The notes under the pieces were generated by a model. It did no database searches, was not told where the DNA came from, and saw only the letters and a program-made list of their open reading frames with translations. Below are positions 17,672 to 25,357 of a stretch of 37,477 nucleotides of DNA, piece by piece. The translations under genes and the position numbers were made by a program. Each line of letters begins with the position of its first letter. Position 1 is the first letter of the stretch. The stretch is from Burkholderia sp. LMG 13014 (GTDB lineage: Bacteria > Pseudomonadota > Gammaproteobacteria > Burkholderiales > Burkholderiaceae). Location of the stretch: assembly GCF_905232215.1 (NCBI RefSeq), contig NZ_CAJNKE010000019.1:1-37477 (forward strand), given 5' to 3'.

Positions 17672-19312
17672 TCACTTCGGCAGCGCCGGAATCATCCACG
17701 TCAATACGTGCTGCTGCAGGAACACCAGCACGCCGAGCAGCAGCGTGAGGATCACGCTGTGCCAGAAGGTGCGCGCGAACACGACACCCTCCTGCCCCTT
17801 CAGATCGGTGGTCGACACACCCGTCGCGATGTTCTGCGGCGAGATCATCTTGCCCATCACGCCGCCCGACGAATTGGTCGCGGCCATCAGCACCGGGTCG
17901 AGGCCGAGCTGCCGCGCGGCGACCACCTGCAGGTTGCCGAACAGCGCGTTGCCCGACGTATCGCTGCCGGACAGGAACACCGCGATCCAGCCGAGCGACG
18001 CGGACACCAGCGGAAACAGCGCGCCGGTCGACGCAACGCCGGTGCCGAGCGTGTAGCTGATCCCCGAGTAGTTCAACAGGTACGCGAGCCCGACGATCAT
18101 CATCACCGTGACGATCGCGATCCATGTCTGCCGCCAGGTCTTCGCCACGCATTCGAAGAAATCGCCGATGCCGGTGCGCGTCAACGCGGCCGTGATGATC
18201 GCCGACAAGAGGATCGCGGTGCCCGTGCCGAGCGGCTGGAAGTCCCAGATCGCCGCATACGGCTTGTGGTACAGCGACACGAACACCGCGTTGTGCAGGC
18301 CCGGCCACTTGATCTTCACGTCGCCGATCGCCGCGATGTTCGCGTGCACCCAGACGATCACGACCACCGATACGACGAGCCACGGCAGCCAGCCGCCGAA
18401 GCCCGCGCGCGCGGCGCCGGCCGTCGTGGGCACGCTGCGCGCGAGCGCGTATTGCGGATCGGGCTGCGGCTTCCACACCTGCAGGAAGCCGATCGTGACG
18501 ATCAGCGACGTGAGCGACGACAGCACGTCGGTGAGCTGGTAGCCGAGGAAGTTCGACGTGACGAACTGCGCGATCGCGAAGCTGCCGCCCGACACGAGCA
18601 GCGCGGGCCACAGCTTCGAGATCGAACGCAGCCCGCCATACGCGCCGACCACGTAGAACGGCAGCAGCAGCGCGAAGAACGGCAGCTGGCGGCCGACCAT
18701 TTGCGCGAGCGTCGCGGGCGGCAGCGACGTCACCGCGCCGAGCACGGTGATCGGCACACCGAGCGCGCCGAACGCGACCGGTGCCGTGTTGAACAGCAGC
18801 GTATAGGTGAGCGCTTCGAGCGCGGGGAAGCCGAGCGCGATCAGCAGCGCGCTCGTGATCGCGACCGGCGTGCCGAAGCCCGAGATCCCTTCGAGCAGAC
18901 AGCCGAACGAGAACGCGACGACGAGCAGCACGAGACGGCGGTCGTCGGGCAGGTTGTCGAGCATCCATTGCCGGAACTGGTCGAAGCGGCCCGACTTCAC
19001 CGCGATGTTGTACAGCAGCAATGCGTTGAAGACGATCCACATCACCGGCACGACCGCGAGCGCCATGCCGGCGCCGACCGCGTTGAACGCGAGCCCGGCG
19101 GGCATCCCCCACGCGCCGATCGCGACCGCGAGGCCGGCGACGAGCCCGGCGAGCGATGCCTGCCACGCGGGGCGGCGCAGCACGCCGAGTGCGATCAGCG
19201 CGACCGCAATCGGAATCGCGGCGACGAGGAAGGACAGCAGCAGCGAATTGGCGACCGGCGTCAAAGGCTGCGCGAAGACGATGCCGGGCGGTAGGGCGTC
19301 GGTGGGGTTCAT
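17672..19312 (-). CDS. lldP: L-lactate permease
   Basis: A 546-residue inner-membrane proton/lactate symporter of the LldP/GlcA family. It is hydrophobic throughout, with about 12-14 membrane segments. It carries the family segment FGCLLEGISGFGTPVAIT (about residues 136-153) and a late GSDTSGNALFGNLQ motif. AGGAG lies six bases upstream of the ATG at 19312. It converges with the LysR gene and has no lactate dehydrogenase gene beside it. Its leader holds two hairpins of identical design (19326-19406), which may regulate it. The family is certain; glycolate is a possible second substrate. Confidence 0.93.
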   Translation of the reverse strand: MNPTDALPPGIVFAQPLTPVANSLLLSFLVAAIPIAVALIALGVLRRPAWQASLAGLVAGLAVAIGAWGMPAGLAFNAVGAGMALAVVPVMWIVFNALLLYNIAVKSGRFDQFRQWMLDNLPDDRRLVLLVVAFSFGCLLEGISGFGTPVAITSALLIALGFPALEALTYTLLFNTAPVAFGALGVPITVLGAVTSLPPATLAQMVGRQLPFFALLLPFYVVGAYGGLRSISKLWPALLVSGGSFAIAQFVTSNFLGYQLTDVLSSLTSLIVTIGFLQVWKPQPDPQYALARSVPTTAGAARAGFGGWLPWLVVSVVVIVWVHANIAAIGDVKIKWPGLHNAVFVSLYHKPYAAIWDFQPLGTGTAILLSAIITAALTRTGIGDFFECVAKTWRQTWIAIVTVMMIVGLAYLLNYSGISYTLGTGVASTGALFPLVSASLGWIAVFLSGSDTSGNALFGNLQVVAARQLGLDPVLMAATNSSGGVMGKMISPQNIATGVSTTDLKGQEGVVFARTFWHSVILTLLLGVLVFLQQHVLTWMIPALPK

Positions 19313-19325
19313 CGTGTCTCCTGTC

Positions 19326-19406
19326 GATCCGAGTTGGCGCTTTAGCGCCTACTCGGATCCCATGGCGTGGTTGGGTGGAGTTAGCGCTTCAGCGCTTACT
19401 CCACCC
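19326..19406 (-). promoter_or_regulatory. Tandem matching hairpins in the lldP leader
   Basis: Hairpin one (19326-19359) and hairpin two (19373-19406) share one plan: a 9-bp outer stem, a single mismatch at the same place (T-T on the plus strand, A-A on the minus strand), a 5-bp GC inner stem, and a 4-base loop (TTTA and TTCA). The outer stems differ in sequence (GATCCGAGT and GGGTGGAGT), but both stay fully paired, so pairing is conserved while sequence is not. They lie 14-94 bases upstream of the lldP start. No T run follows, so they are not ordinary terminators. Confidence 0.5.
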
Positions 19407-19844
19407 CCACGGCGGTCGACCCAGGGTGGCGCGGCGGTGCCCCCCGAATTCGGTGCAAAGCGGTCGTTCTGCAGTCGCGACAGCAATCAGGCGCTTGCGC
19501 ACGCAACGACGTCGTGCGGCCAACCGATCGGTCGCTTAAAAGAGGTTAGGAGGCGCGCAGCGCTTGTACAAGGGGGACAAGCCCGATGCGTACCGACCCG
19601 ATACGAACCACCGGCCGCCCGCTGACCCGCAGCGGGCGGCTCGCTGTCGCAGCCGACAGGCAGTCCGTCACGAGCGGCCCGCCGGCGCAGCGCAACGCCG
19701 CCTGCCGCGCAATGTTGCACGTGCGGCAAAGGTGCCTGACGGCGGGCGGGATGTTTCGTTTGGCGTCCGAAGCCTAGACTGGTCGCATCGATTCCGCCCG
19801 CGCCGGCCACGGCAAGCGCGGCACCGGAACCTCACGGAGTGAAC
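19407..19844. other. Intergenic region between lldP and DUF4148 gene
   Basis: This 438-bp divergent gap contains no convincing coding sequence. A perfect palindrome CTTGTACAAG lies at 19563-19572. It resembles the TTGT..ACAA form used by GntR/FCD regulators such as LldR, and could control lldP. The rest looks like ordinary GC-rich spacer. Confidence 0.4.
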
Positions 19845-20159
19845 ATGATGAAGACGATGAAACAGGCGGCATGCGCATGCGTGCTGATCGGCGCGGCCTT
19901 CTCCGCCCACGCGCAGGCCGCATCGCCACTGACGCGCGCCGAGGTCCGCCAGGAACTCGTTGAACTGCAGGCCGCCGGCTACCGGACGAGCCTCGCGAGC
20001 AGTCCCGACTTTCCGGACAACATGCAGGCGATCATGCGCCGTGCCGCGCAGGCGCGCGGCGAGAACGCCGGCTACGGCAGCGACGGCGGGGCAAACGTGG
20101 AATCGGGCAAGCCGGCGGTACCGCCTGCGATCGATCGCGGCACGTACGCGCATCACTGA
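19845..20159 (+). CDS. Small exported DUF4148 family protein
   Basis: A 104-residue protein with a signal peptide (hydrophobic core ACACVLIGAAFSAHAQA, cleavage near AQA at residues 22-24). A short conserved stretch, LTRAEVRQELVELQAAGY, marks the DUF4148 family, which is abundant and multicopy in Burkholderia. The remainder is hydrophilic and low in complexity. The function is unknown; a periplasmic location is likely. The ATG at 19845 has GGAG five bases upstream; the ATG at 19848 and the GTG at 19839 are alternatives. It appears to be monocistronic, and gshA beyond it reads the opposite way. Confidence 0.85.
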   Translation: MMKTMKQAACACVLIGAAFSAHAQAASPLTRAEVRQELVELQAAGYRTSLASSPDFPDNMQAIMRRAAQARGENAGYGSDGGANVESGKPAVPPAIDRGTYAHH

Positions 20160-20267
20160 CGGCTGATCGAGCCGGATCGCGCGCGCAACGATGAACGGTG
20201 CGCACCGACCGGCGATGGAGAGGCGCATCGCGCACCGCGCCGATCGACGCGGTGCACGTGCGCAAGA

Positions 20268-21881
20268 TCACACGCTGAAGCGGTTCAGCGTATATGCGCG
20301 ATAGGCCGCGACGAATGCATCGAACGATCCGGCCTCCTTCGTTTCGAGCTCGGCCTGTTCGGCCAGCGACTTCGCGGCAAGCGCCTGCTCGACGCGCAGC
20401 GTCTCCGCCGACGGCGGATGCGCGCGGAAATGCGCGGCATGCGCGTCGCTCTGCGCCAGCGCGAACCCGAGGAACGACTGACCGCGTTCGCGCATCGTGC
20501 GCAGCACGCGCGCGGACGCCGTGCGCTCCGGATCGGCGAGCTTCTCGCGTTGCGCGGCGATCGCGCGCGCATGCTCGTCGCCGCCGCGGATCTCGTCGAG
20601 ACGGCGGCCGACGGTTTCGATATCGGCCATCAGATCGTCTGCCCATGCCTGCAGCGTGATCGACTCGCCGTCGCGCTGCAGCGTGAGCCCCGGCTTGCGC
20701 CCTTCCATCGTCACGCTGCCGAAGTTCGCGTTCGCTTCCTGGTACGCGGGGCAGTCGAGCGCCGGGCTCTCGTCGAGCGCGCACGCGAGCAGGAACGCGT
20801 CGATGAAGCGCGCGGTTTCCAGCGCAATGCCGGTCGGCTCGAACGGATCGATGTCGAGACAGCGCACCTCGATGTACTGCACGCCGCGCGATGCGAGCGC
20901 ATGCAACGGCCGCTCGCCCGAATACGTGACGCGCTTCGGCCGGATCGTCGAGTAGAACTCGTTCTCGATCTGCAGCACGTTCGTGTTGATCTGAATCCAC
21001 TCGCCGTCGCGATGCGTGCCGATCGCCTCGTAGGCCGGATACGGCTCGCTCACGGCCTTCGACAGCGCGTCGAGATAGCCGGGCAGCGTGTTGTAGTCGA
21101 CGTGCAGCGCAGCCTGGGCAGTCGTGTTCGAGTAGCCGAGATCGCTCATCCGCAGGCTCGTCGCATGCGGCAGGTACAGCGTATCGGCATCGAACGTGTC
21201 GAGCTTGTGCGGCTTGCCGCGCAGGAACTTCGTGTCGAGCGCCGGCGACGCGCCGAACAGGTACATCAGCAGCCAGCTGCGGCGGCGGAAGTTGCGGATC
21301 TGCGCGAGATAGCGCTCCGACTGGTAATCGACGAGCGTGGCCGTCGACCCTTCTTCCGCATGCAGGCGCCGCCACACTTCCTCGTGCAGCGAGTAGTTGT
21401 AGTGGATGCCGGCGATGCACTGCATCGTGCGGCCGTAGCGATACGCGAGGCCGCGCCGGTACACCGTCTTCAGGCGGCCGATGTTCGACGTGCCGTAGTC
21501 GGCGATCGGAATCTGGTCGTCGGCCGGCAGCAGGCCGGGCATCGAGTCGTTCCACAGCATCTCGTCGCCGAGCGATGCATACACGTAGCGATGCAGATCG
21601 TCGAGACGTTCGAGCGTGATCGCGGCGTCGCCTTCCGCGGGCGTGATCAGCTCGATCAACGCTTCGGAATAGTCGGTCGTCAGCGACGGATGCGTGAGCG
21701 CCGAACCGAGCGCGCGCGGATGCGGCGTGAACGCGATCATCCCGTCGCGCGTCACGCGCAGGCTTTCCTTTTCGATGCCGCGCAGGCCGTCGGGCAGATG
21801 CTGCCGCGTCGGGCCCGAGCTCAGCGCGTCGAGGCGCTTCAGCAGCAGTTCGGACTGGCGGTGAGTCATGGTGTTCGACAT
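20268..21881 (-). CDS. gshA: Glutamate--cysteine ligase
   Basis: A 537-residue ATP-dependent ligase making gamma-glutamylcysteine, the first and limiting step of glutathione synthesis, in the cytoplasm. It is of the gammaproteobacterial (E. coli GshA, class I) type, shown by GIEKESLRV near residues 35-43, YSEALIELITPA, and the central YIEVRCLDIDPFEPTGI. Its length is slightly above the 518 of the E. coli enzyme. The ATG at 21881 or the one at 21869 may be used; neither has a clear ribosome binding site. A perfect 10-bp hairpin (21901-21928) lies 20 bases upstream and may restrict ribosome access. It is a single-gene unit. Confidence 0.95.
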   Translation of the reverse strand: MSNTMTHRQSELLLKRLDALSSGPTRQHLPDGLRGIEKESLRVTRDGMIAFTPHPRALGSALTHPSLTTDYSEALIELITPAEGDAAITLERLDDLHRYVYASLGDEMLWNDSMPGLLPADDQIPIADYGTSNIGRLKTVYRRGLAYRYGRTMQCIAGIHYNYSLHEEVWRRLHAEEGSTATLVDYQSERYLAQIRNFRRRSWLLMYLFGASPALDTKFLRGKPHKLDTFDADTLYLPHATSLRMSDLGYSNTTAQAALHVDYNTLPGYLDALSKAVSEPYPAYEAIGTHRDGEWIQINTNVLQIENEFYSTIRPKRVTYSGERPLHALASRGVQYIEVRCLDIDPFEPTGIALETARFIDAFLLACALDESPALDCPAYQEANANFGSVTMEGRKPGLTLQRDGESITLQAWADDLMADIETVGRRLDEIRGGDEHARAIAAQREKLADPERTASARVLRTMRERGQSFLGFALAQSDAHAAHFRAHPPSAETLRVEQALAAKSLAEQAELETKEAGSFDAFVAAYRAYTLNRFSV

Positions 21882-21900
21882 GGAGACGCAAGTGCGTGAC

Positions 21901-21928
21901 GGCCGCGCGCAGAACGCCGCGCGCGGCC
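21901..21928 (-). promoter_or_regulatory. Perfect 10-bp hairpin in the gshA leader
   Basis: GGCCGCGCGC (21901-21910) pairs perfectly with GCGCGCGGCC (21919-21928) around an 8-base loop, 20 bases before the gshA start. It has no T run. It could affect translation or mRNA stability; nothing shows which. Confidence 0.4.
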
Positions 21929-22251
21929 GGCTGGATTGTTGGTCGCTTCGTTGGTAGCGGGCACTTTAACATCTCGCCGAAACACGCGCTTGAGGTGGCG
22001 CCGGGCAGCGCGCGGGCCGCAGCGGGCCGCCGGACGGGCCGGTCGCGGCGGTCGCCGCATGTGCCACCGGTTCCAGGCGGCGGCAACGGGCAAGTCGGTT
22101 ATACGAATTTGTCCGATGGAACCTGACGCGCGGACGGGTGGCGGCAGGTGCAACCCTGCCGCCGAATCGACCGCGGGAAGAGGGGTAAGTGCGCATTGCG
22201 CGCCCGGCATCCTGCCGACGACGGATGCGCGGAATTGCCGTGACGGCCGGC

Positions 22252-22342
22252 GTCCGGCGTCCGGTGTCCGGTGTCCGGTGTCCGGTGTCCGGTGTCCGGT
22301 GTCCGGTGTCCGGTGTCCGGTGTCCGGTGTCCGGTGTCCGGT
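22252..22342. repeat. 13-copy heptanucleotide tandem repeat (GTCCGGT)
   Basis: Thirteen back-to-back 7-base units run from 22252 to 22342. The first is GTCCGGC and the other twelve are GTCCGGT without change. Such perfect short arrays usually vary in copy number by slipped-strand replication. The array begins 8 bases beyond the alkA stop codon and lies in non-coding sequence, so copy changes would not shift a gene as annotated. There is no spacer structure, so it is not CRISPR. Confidence 0.95.
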
Positions 22343-22349
22343 AGTCAGG

Positions 22350-23399
22350 CTACGCATGCCGACACGACCTGCGCAACGGGTTGCATCGCAGCCTCGCCAG
22401 GTCGCACCCGGCCGCACCCGGCCGCGATTGCAGCCGCCCTCCCCCGCCGCGCGCGCCGCCCGCCCGGTCGGCCACTTCGTTCCACAAATGCAGCGCCGCG
22501 TACGCGCGCCACGGCCGCCAGCCTTCGGTGCGGCGCTTCTGGGTTGCCAGCCGGTCGAGCGCCGGATCGCGCGCGGCGATAGACTGCATCAGCACGAGAT
22601 CGGAGGCCGGCCATGCGTCCGGATCGCGCCATGCGCGCATCGCGATGTATTCGACGGTCCACGGGCCGATGCCGGGCAGATCGAGCCACGCACTGCGCAG
22701 CGTCGCGAGATCGGCGTGCTCGCGATCGACCGGCACGTCGCCGGCCGCCACCGCGCGCGCCACGCCCGTCAGTGCCGCCACCCGCTTGCCGGGCATTCCG
22801 ATCTTGTCGAGATCGCAGGCGGCCAGCGCGTCGGGCGTCGGGAAGCGCCATGCGGGCGCGCCGTCATCTTCATGAACCACTCGCTCGCCGGCACGCTCGA
22901 CGAGCCGGCCGACGATCGTCGTCGCAGCCTTCACGCTCACCTGCTGGCCGACGATCGCGCGCACGGCCAGCTCGAACCCCGACCATGCGCCCGGCACGCG
23001 CAGCCCCGGCGCGGCCTCGACGAGCGGCGCGAACCACGGATCGCGCGCCAGCCCGCTGCCGATGGCGGCCGGATCGGCGCCGAGGTCGAACATCGTCGCG
23101 ACGCGCAGGGCGAACGCGTCGTCGACATGACGCGCGACCGCACCTTCGACCGTCGCGACCAGGCAATGCTTGCGCGGATGCTTCGCGACCGTGAGCCGGC
23201 CGGCATCGCCGTGCAGGTCGACGATGCGGCGATACACGCCGTCCGCCACCTGCTCGACGCCAGGAATCGCGCGCCCGCTGAAGAAGCGCAGCACGCGCGC
23301 CCAGTCGTAAGGCGCATTGAAGCGCAGTTCCATTTGCGCGGACGGCGGCACAGGGCCGCCGTTCACGATGGATGTGATGGTTGTCTTTGCGATGCTCAA
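22350..23399 (-). CDS. alkA: DNA-3-methyladenine glycosylase II
   Basis: Base-excision glycosylase removing alkylated purines. Numbered from the TTG at 23399 (349 residues): an AlkA N-terminal domain (MELRFNAPYDWARVLRFF, residues 23-40), a helix-hairpin-helix LPGIGPWTVEYIAMRAW (241-257), and the catalytic Asp267 in PASDLVL. The TTG start overlaps the ada stop (TTGA) and has GGAGGG 8-9 bases upstream. The next start, the ATG of MELRF, lacks a site. The conserved fold ends near residue 310. The last 39 residues are a Gly/Arg-rich tail that runs up to the heptanucleotide array and looks like extra coding sequence. It forms an operon with ada. Confidence 0.9.
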   Translation of the reverse strand: MSIAKTTITSIVNGGPVPPSAQMELRFNAPYDWARVLRFFSGRAIPGVEQVADGVYRRIVDLHGDAGRLTVAKHPRKHCLVATVEGAVARHVDDAFALRVATMFDLGADPAAIGSGLARDPWFAPLVEAAPGLRVPGAWSGFELAVRAIVGQQVSVKAATTIVGRLVERAGERVVHEDDGAPAWRFPTPDALAACDLDKIGMPGKRVAALTGVARAVAAGDVPVDREHADLATLRSAWLDLPGIGPWTVEYIAMRAWRDPDAWPASDLVLMQSIAARDPALDRLATQKRRTEGWRPWRAYAALHLWNEVADRAGGARGGGGRLQSRPGAAGCDLARLRCNPLRRSCRHA

Positions 23400-24487
23400 A
23401 CTGCGCTGCCCTCCGCAACGGTTTCGGCTTCATCGTCATGCACATGCCGCGCCTCGGACGCCAGCAACGTCGCCTTGCGGCGCACGCCCCAACGATACCC
23501 GGAAAGCGCGCCGCCCTTCTGGACGACGCGGTGGCACGGAATCGCGAGCGCGACCGGGTTCGACGCGCACGCGGACGCGACAGCGCGCACTGCGCGCGGC
23601 GCACCCAGCGCCTCGGCGATCTCCGAGTAGCTACGCGTTTCGCCGTACGGAATATGCGTCAGCGCTTCCCACACGCGCTGCTGGAACGCGGTCGGTGCGA
23701 TATCGAGCGGCAGGTCGAAGGCGTGCCGCGTGCCGTCCAGGTACGCGCGGATCTGCGCGATGAACGGGGCGAGCCTAGCCGGCGCGTCGACCAGCTCGGC
23801 GCGCGCGAACGCGTCCTTCAGCTCGCCGGCGAGCGCTACCGGTTCGTCACCGAACGCGATCCGGCAGATGCCCTGTTCGGTCGCGGCGACGAGTACCGTG
23901 CCGAGCGACGTGGATGCGGTCGCATAGTCGATCCGCAGGCCGGCGCCCTGGCGGCGGAACGCCGACGGCGCCATCCCGAGCTCGCGCGGCACCGACGCAT
24001 AGAGCCGCGACGGCGAGTTGAAGCCCGCGTCGACGGCCGCCTGCGTGACCGGCTGCCCGCTTTGCAGCGCCTGCCGCCGCGCGGCGCCGCGCTGCGCGGC
24101 CTGGTACTGCCGCGGCGACACGCCGACCACCCGCTTGAAGAGCCGTTGAAGGTGAAACGGGCTCACGTGCACGGCATCGCTCAGCTGCTGCAGCGTGAGC
24201 CGTTCCGCGTGCGCGTCGAGCACCGCGCACGCGCGATTGACGATCTCGAGCTCGCGCGGCAACCCTTCCGGCTGGCAGCGCTTGCAGGGCCGGAAGCCGG
24301 CCGCACGCGCGGCGGCCGTATCGACGAAGAAGGACACATTTTCGCGGCGCGGCAGCCGCGACGCGCAAGTTGGGCGGCAGAACACGCCGGTCGTGCTCAC
24401 GGCGTAGAAGAACGCGCCGTCCGCATGCGGATCGCGCTCGGTGACGGCGCCCCAGCGGGCATCATCGGTCGGATAGGCGGTTTTCAT
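23396..24487 (-). CDS. ada: Bifunctional Ada regulator / O6-methylguanine-DNA methyltransferase
   Basis: A 363-residue adaptive-response protein. It carries the methyl-phosphotriester zinc site Cys37, Cys41, Cys68 and Cys71 (FCRPTCASR and CKRC), with Cys37 the methyl acceptor. An AraC-type HTH follows (about residues 83-180), then an O6-methylguanine methyltransferase domain with acceptor Cys318 in IPCHRVV. These match E. coli Ada Cys38 and Cys321. Methylated Ada activates its own operon and here alkA, whose start overlaps the ada stop. The ATG at 24487 directly precedes the zinc domain. A near-perfect dyad at 24504-24528 lies just upstream and may be the control site. Confidence 0.95.
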   Translation of the reverse strand: MKTAYPTDDARWGAVTERDPHADGAFFYAVSTTGVFCRPTCASRLPRRENVSFFVDTAAARAAGFRPCKRCQPEGLPRELEIVNRACAVLDAHAERLTLQQLSDAVHVSPFHLQRLFKRVVGVSPRQYQAAQRGAARRQALQSGQPVTQAAVDAGFNSPSRLYASVPRELGMAPSAFRRQGAGLRIDYATASTSLGTVLVAATEQGICRIAFGDEPVALAGELKDAFARAELVDAPARLAPFIAQIRAYLDGTRHAFDLPLDIAPTAFQQRVWEALTHIPYGETRSYSEIAEALGAPRAVRAVASACASNPVALAIPCHRVVQKGGALSGYRWGVRRKATLLASEARHVHDDEAETVAEGSAV

Positions 24488-24503
24488 CTGAACCTCGCAC
24501 TCT

Positions 24504-24528
24504 CTAGTGTAGATGGGACCTACTCTAG
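24504..24528 (-). promoter_or_regulatory. Near-perfect dyad upstream of ada
   Basis: CTAGTGTAG (24504-24512) and CTACTCTAG (24520-24528) form a 9-bp dyad with one mismatch and a 7-base spacer, 17-41 bases before the ada start. It differs from the E. coli A and B boxes. It is a candidate Ada or accessory operator near the transcription start. Confidence 0.4.
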
Positions 24529-24761
24529 ACATCGGCACACGCCGTCGCGCCCTGAATCTTGCTCTGTGATTCGCTCCGGAGAACCGGGGGCGGATCGATT
24601 GAAAATAAATCCGACAAAACGCGCGCGCCGGCTGTTCCAGCACGGTTTTCGTCATCGTACCGTCACCATTTTGCTGCACTGCGGATGCGACAAATCGCCG
24701 TCCTGACGATTTTTTGCATTCGAAATATTGCGTCGCACCATCGCCGTGTGTATAGTTGGAA

Positions 24762-24830
24762 CTGTCTCCTCCATGTCTCCTCCTGATATGGATTAAGCCC
24801 GTTCCGCTCCGCGTGAACGGGCTTTTTTTC
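24762..24830 (+). ncRNA. Candidate small RNA with tandem anti-Shine-Dalgarno motifs
   Basis: A self-contained transcription unit of about 69 bases. The promoter is TTGCGT (24728-24733), a 17-base spacer, and TATAGT (24751-24756). The transcript would begin near 24762 and carry TGTCTCCTCC twice (24763-24772 and 24774-24783). It ends in a 10-bp hairpin (24795-24804 with 24815-24824), with a T tract finishing at 24829. CUCCUCC is complementary to strong ribosome binding sites, so it may pair with mRNA leaders. It could instead be a leader or attenuator for the VOC gene at 24919. A seven-codon reading (24773-24796) has no ribosome binding site and is probably incidental. Confidence 0.6.
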
Positions 24831-24918
24831 GTCCGTCGATTGTGCCGCGTTCCGGCCGGCGGCGCAGGCGCGATACGTCTACACTCGATGCTCGTGGACC
24901 GCGAAGGAGTGCCTGCCC

Positions 24919-25332
24919 ATGAAACCGACTATCCGCGCAATCGATCACATCGTGCTGCGCGTGACCGACATGGCCGCGATGACGCGCTTTTACTGCGACG
25001 CCGTCGGCTGCCATGTGGAGAAGGAACAGCCCGATCTGGGCCTTGTGCAATTGCGCGCGGGCGACGCGCTGATCGACCTGCTGTCGGTCGGCGGCCCGAT
25101 CGACCGCGCCGACAGCGGCCCGCCCGGCACGGGACGCAATCTCGATCACGTGTGCCTGCGCGTCGAGCCGTTCGATCCGGAAGCCTTGACCGCCCATTTC
25201 GCCGCGCATGGCGCACGGCCGGGCGCCCCGGCGGAACGCTACGGCGCCGGCGGCTACGGGCCGTCGATCTACCTGTTCGACCCGGAAGGCAACATGCTGG
25301 AATTCAAGGGGCCGCCGGCCGCGATCGGCTGA
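24919..25332 (+). CDS. VOC family (glyoxalase-fold) protein
   Basis: A 137-residue single-chain vicinal oxygen chelate protein with two beta-alpha-beta-beta-beta modules. Metal-ligand candidates are His10 in IDHIVLRV, His77 in LDHVCLRV and a late Glu in NMLEFKG, the usual spacing for the glyoxalase/bleomycin resistance/dioxygenase superfamily. The phrase YLFDPEGNMLEF is typical of the C-terminal module. AAGGAG lies about nine bases upstream of the ATG. The substrate is unknown. It follows the candidate small RNA and its terminator by 90 bases, so it needs its own promoter unless there is read-through. Confidence 0.85.
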   Translation: MKPTIRAIDHIVLRVTDMAAMTRFYCDAVGCHVEKEQPDLGLVQLRAGDALIDLLSVGGPIDRADSGPPGTGRNLDHVCLRVEPFDPEALTAHFAAHGARPGAPAERYGAGGYGPSIYLFDPEGNMLEFKGPPAAIG

Positions 25333-25357
25333 ACGCGGCCAGCCGGCGCGCGGGCCG

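Larger units (their letters stand above)
21882..22349. other. Non-coding gap between alkA and gshA
   Basis: No credible gene is visible. The gap holds the gshA leader hairpin (21901-21928) and a 9-bp GC-rich stem (22140-22148 with 22155-22163) without a T run. It also holds the heptanucleotide array at 22252-22342. Confidence 0.6.

Noticed and set aside
17708-19294. 528-codon plus-strand frame over lldP
   Set aside because: Low-complexity Arg/Asp/His composition and antisense to a clear lactate permease.
22252-22342. Repeat array as a CRISPR
   Set aside because: The units are 7 bases and directly adjacent, with no spacers and no cas genes.
24691-24716. AAATCG...CGATTT hairpin followed by T run, as a separate terminator
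   Set aside because: The stem is only six pairs with a nine-base loop, and no gene ends before it on that strand.
24773-24796. Seven-codon reading inside the small RNA
   Set aside because: No ribosome binding site and too short to judge. It is more likely chance within the anti-SD repeats.
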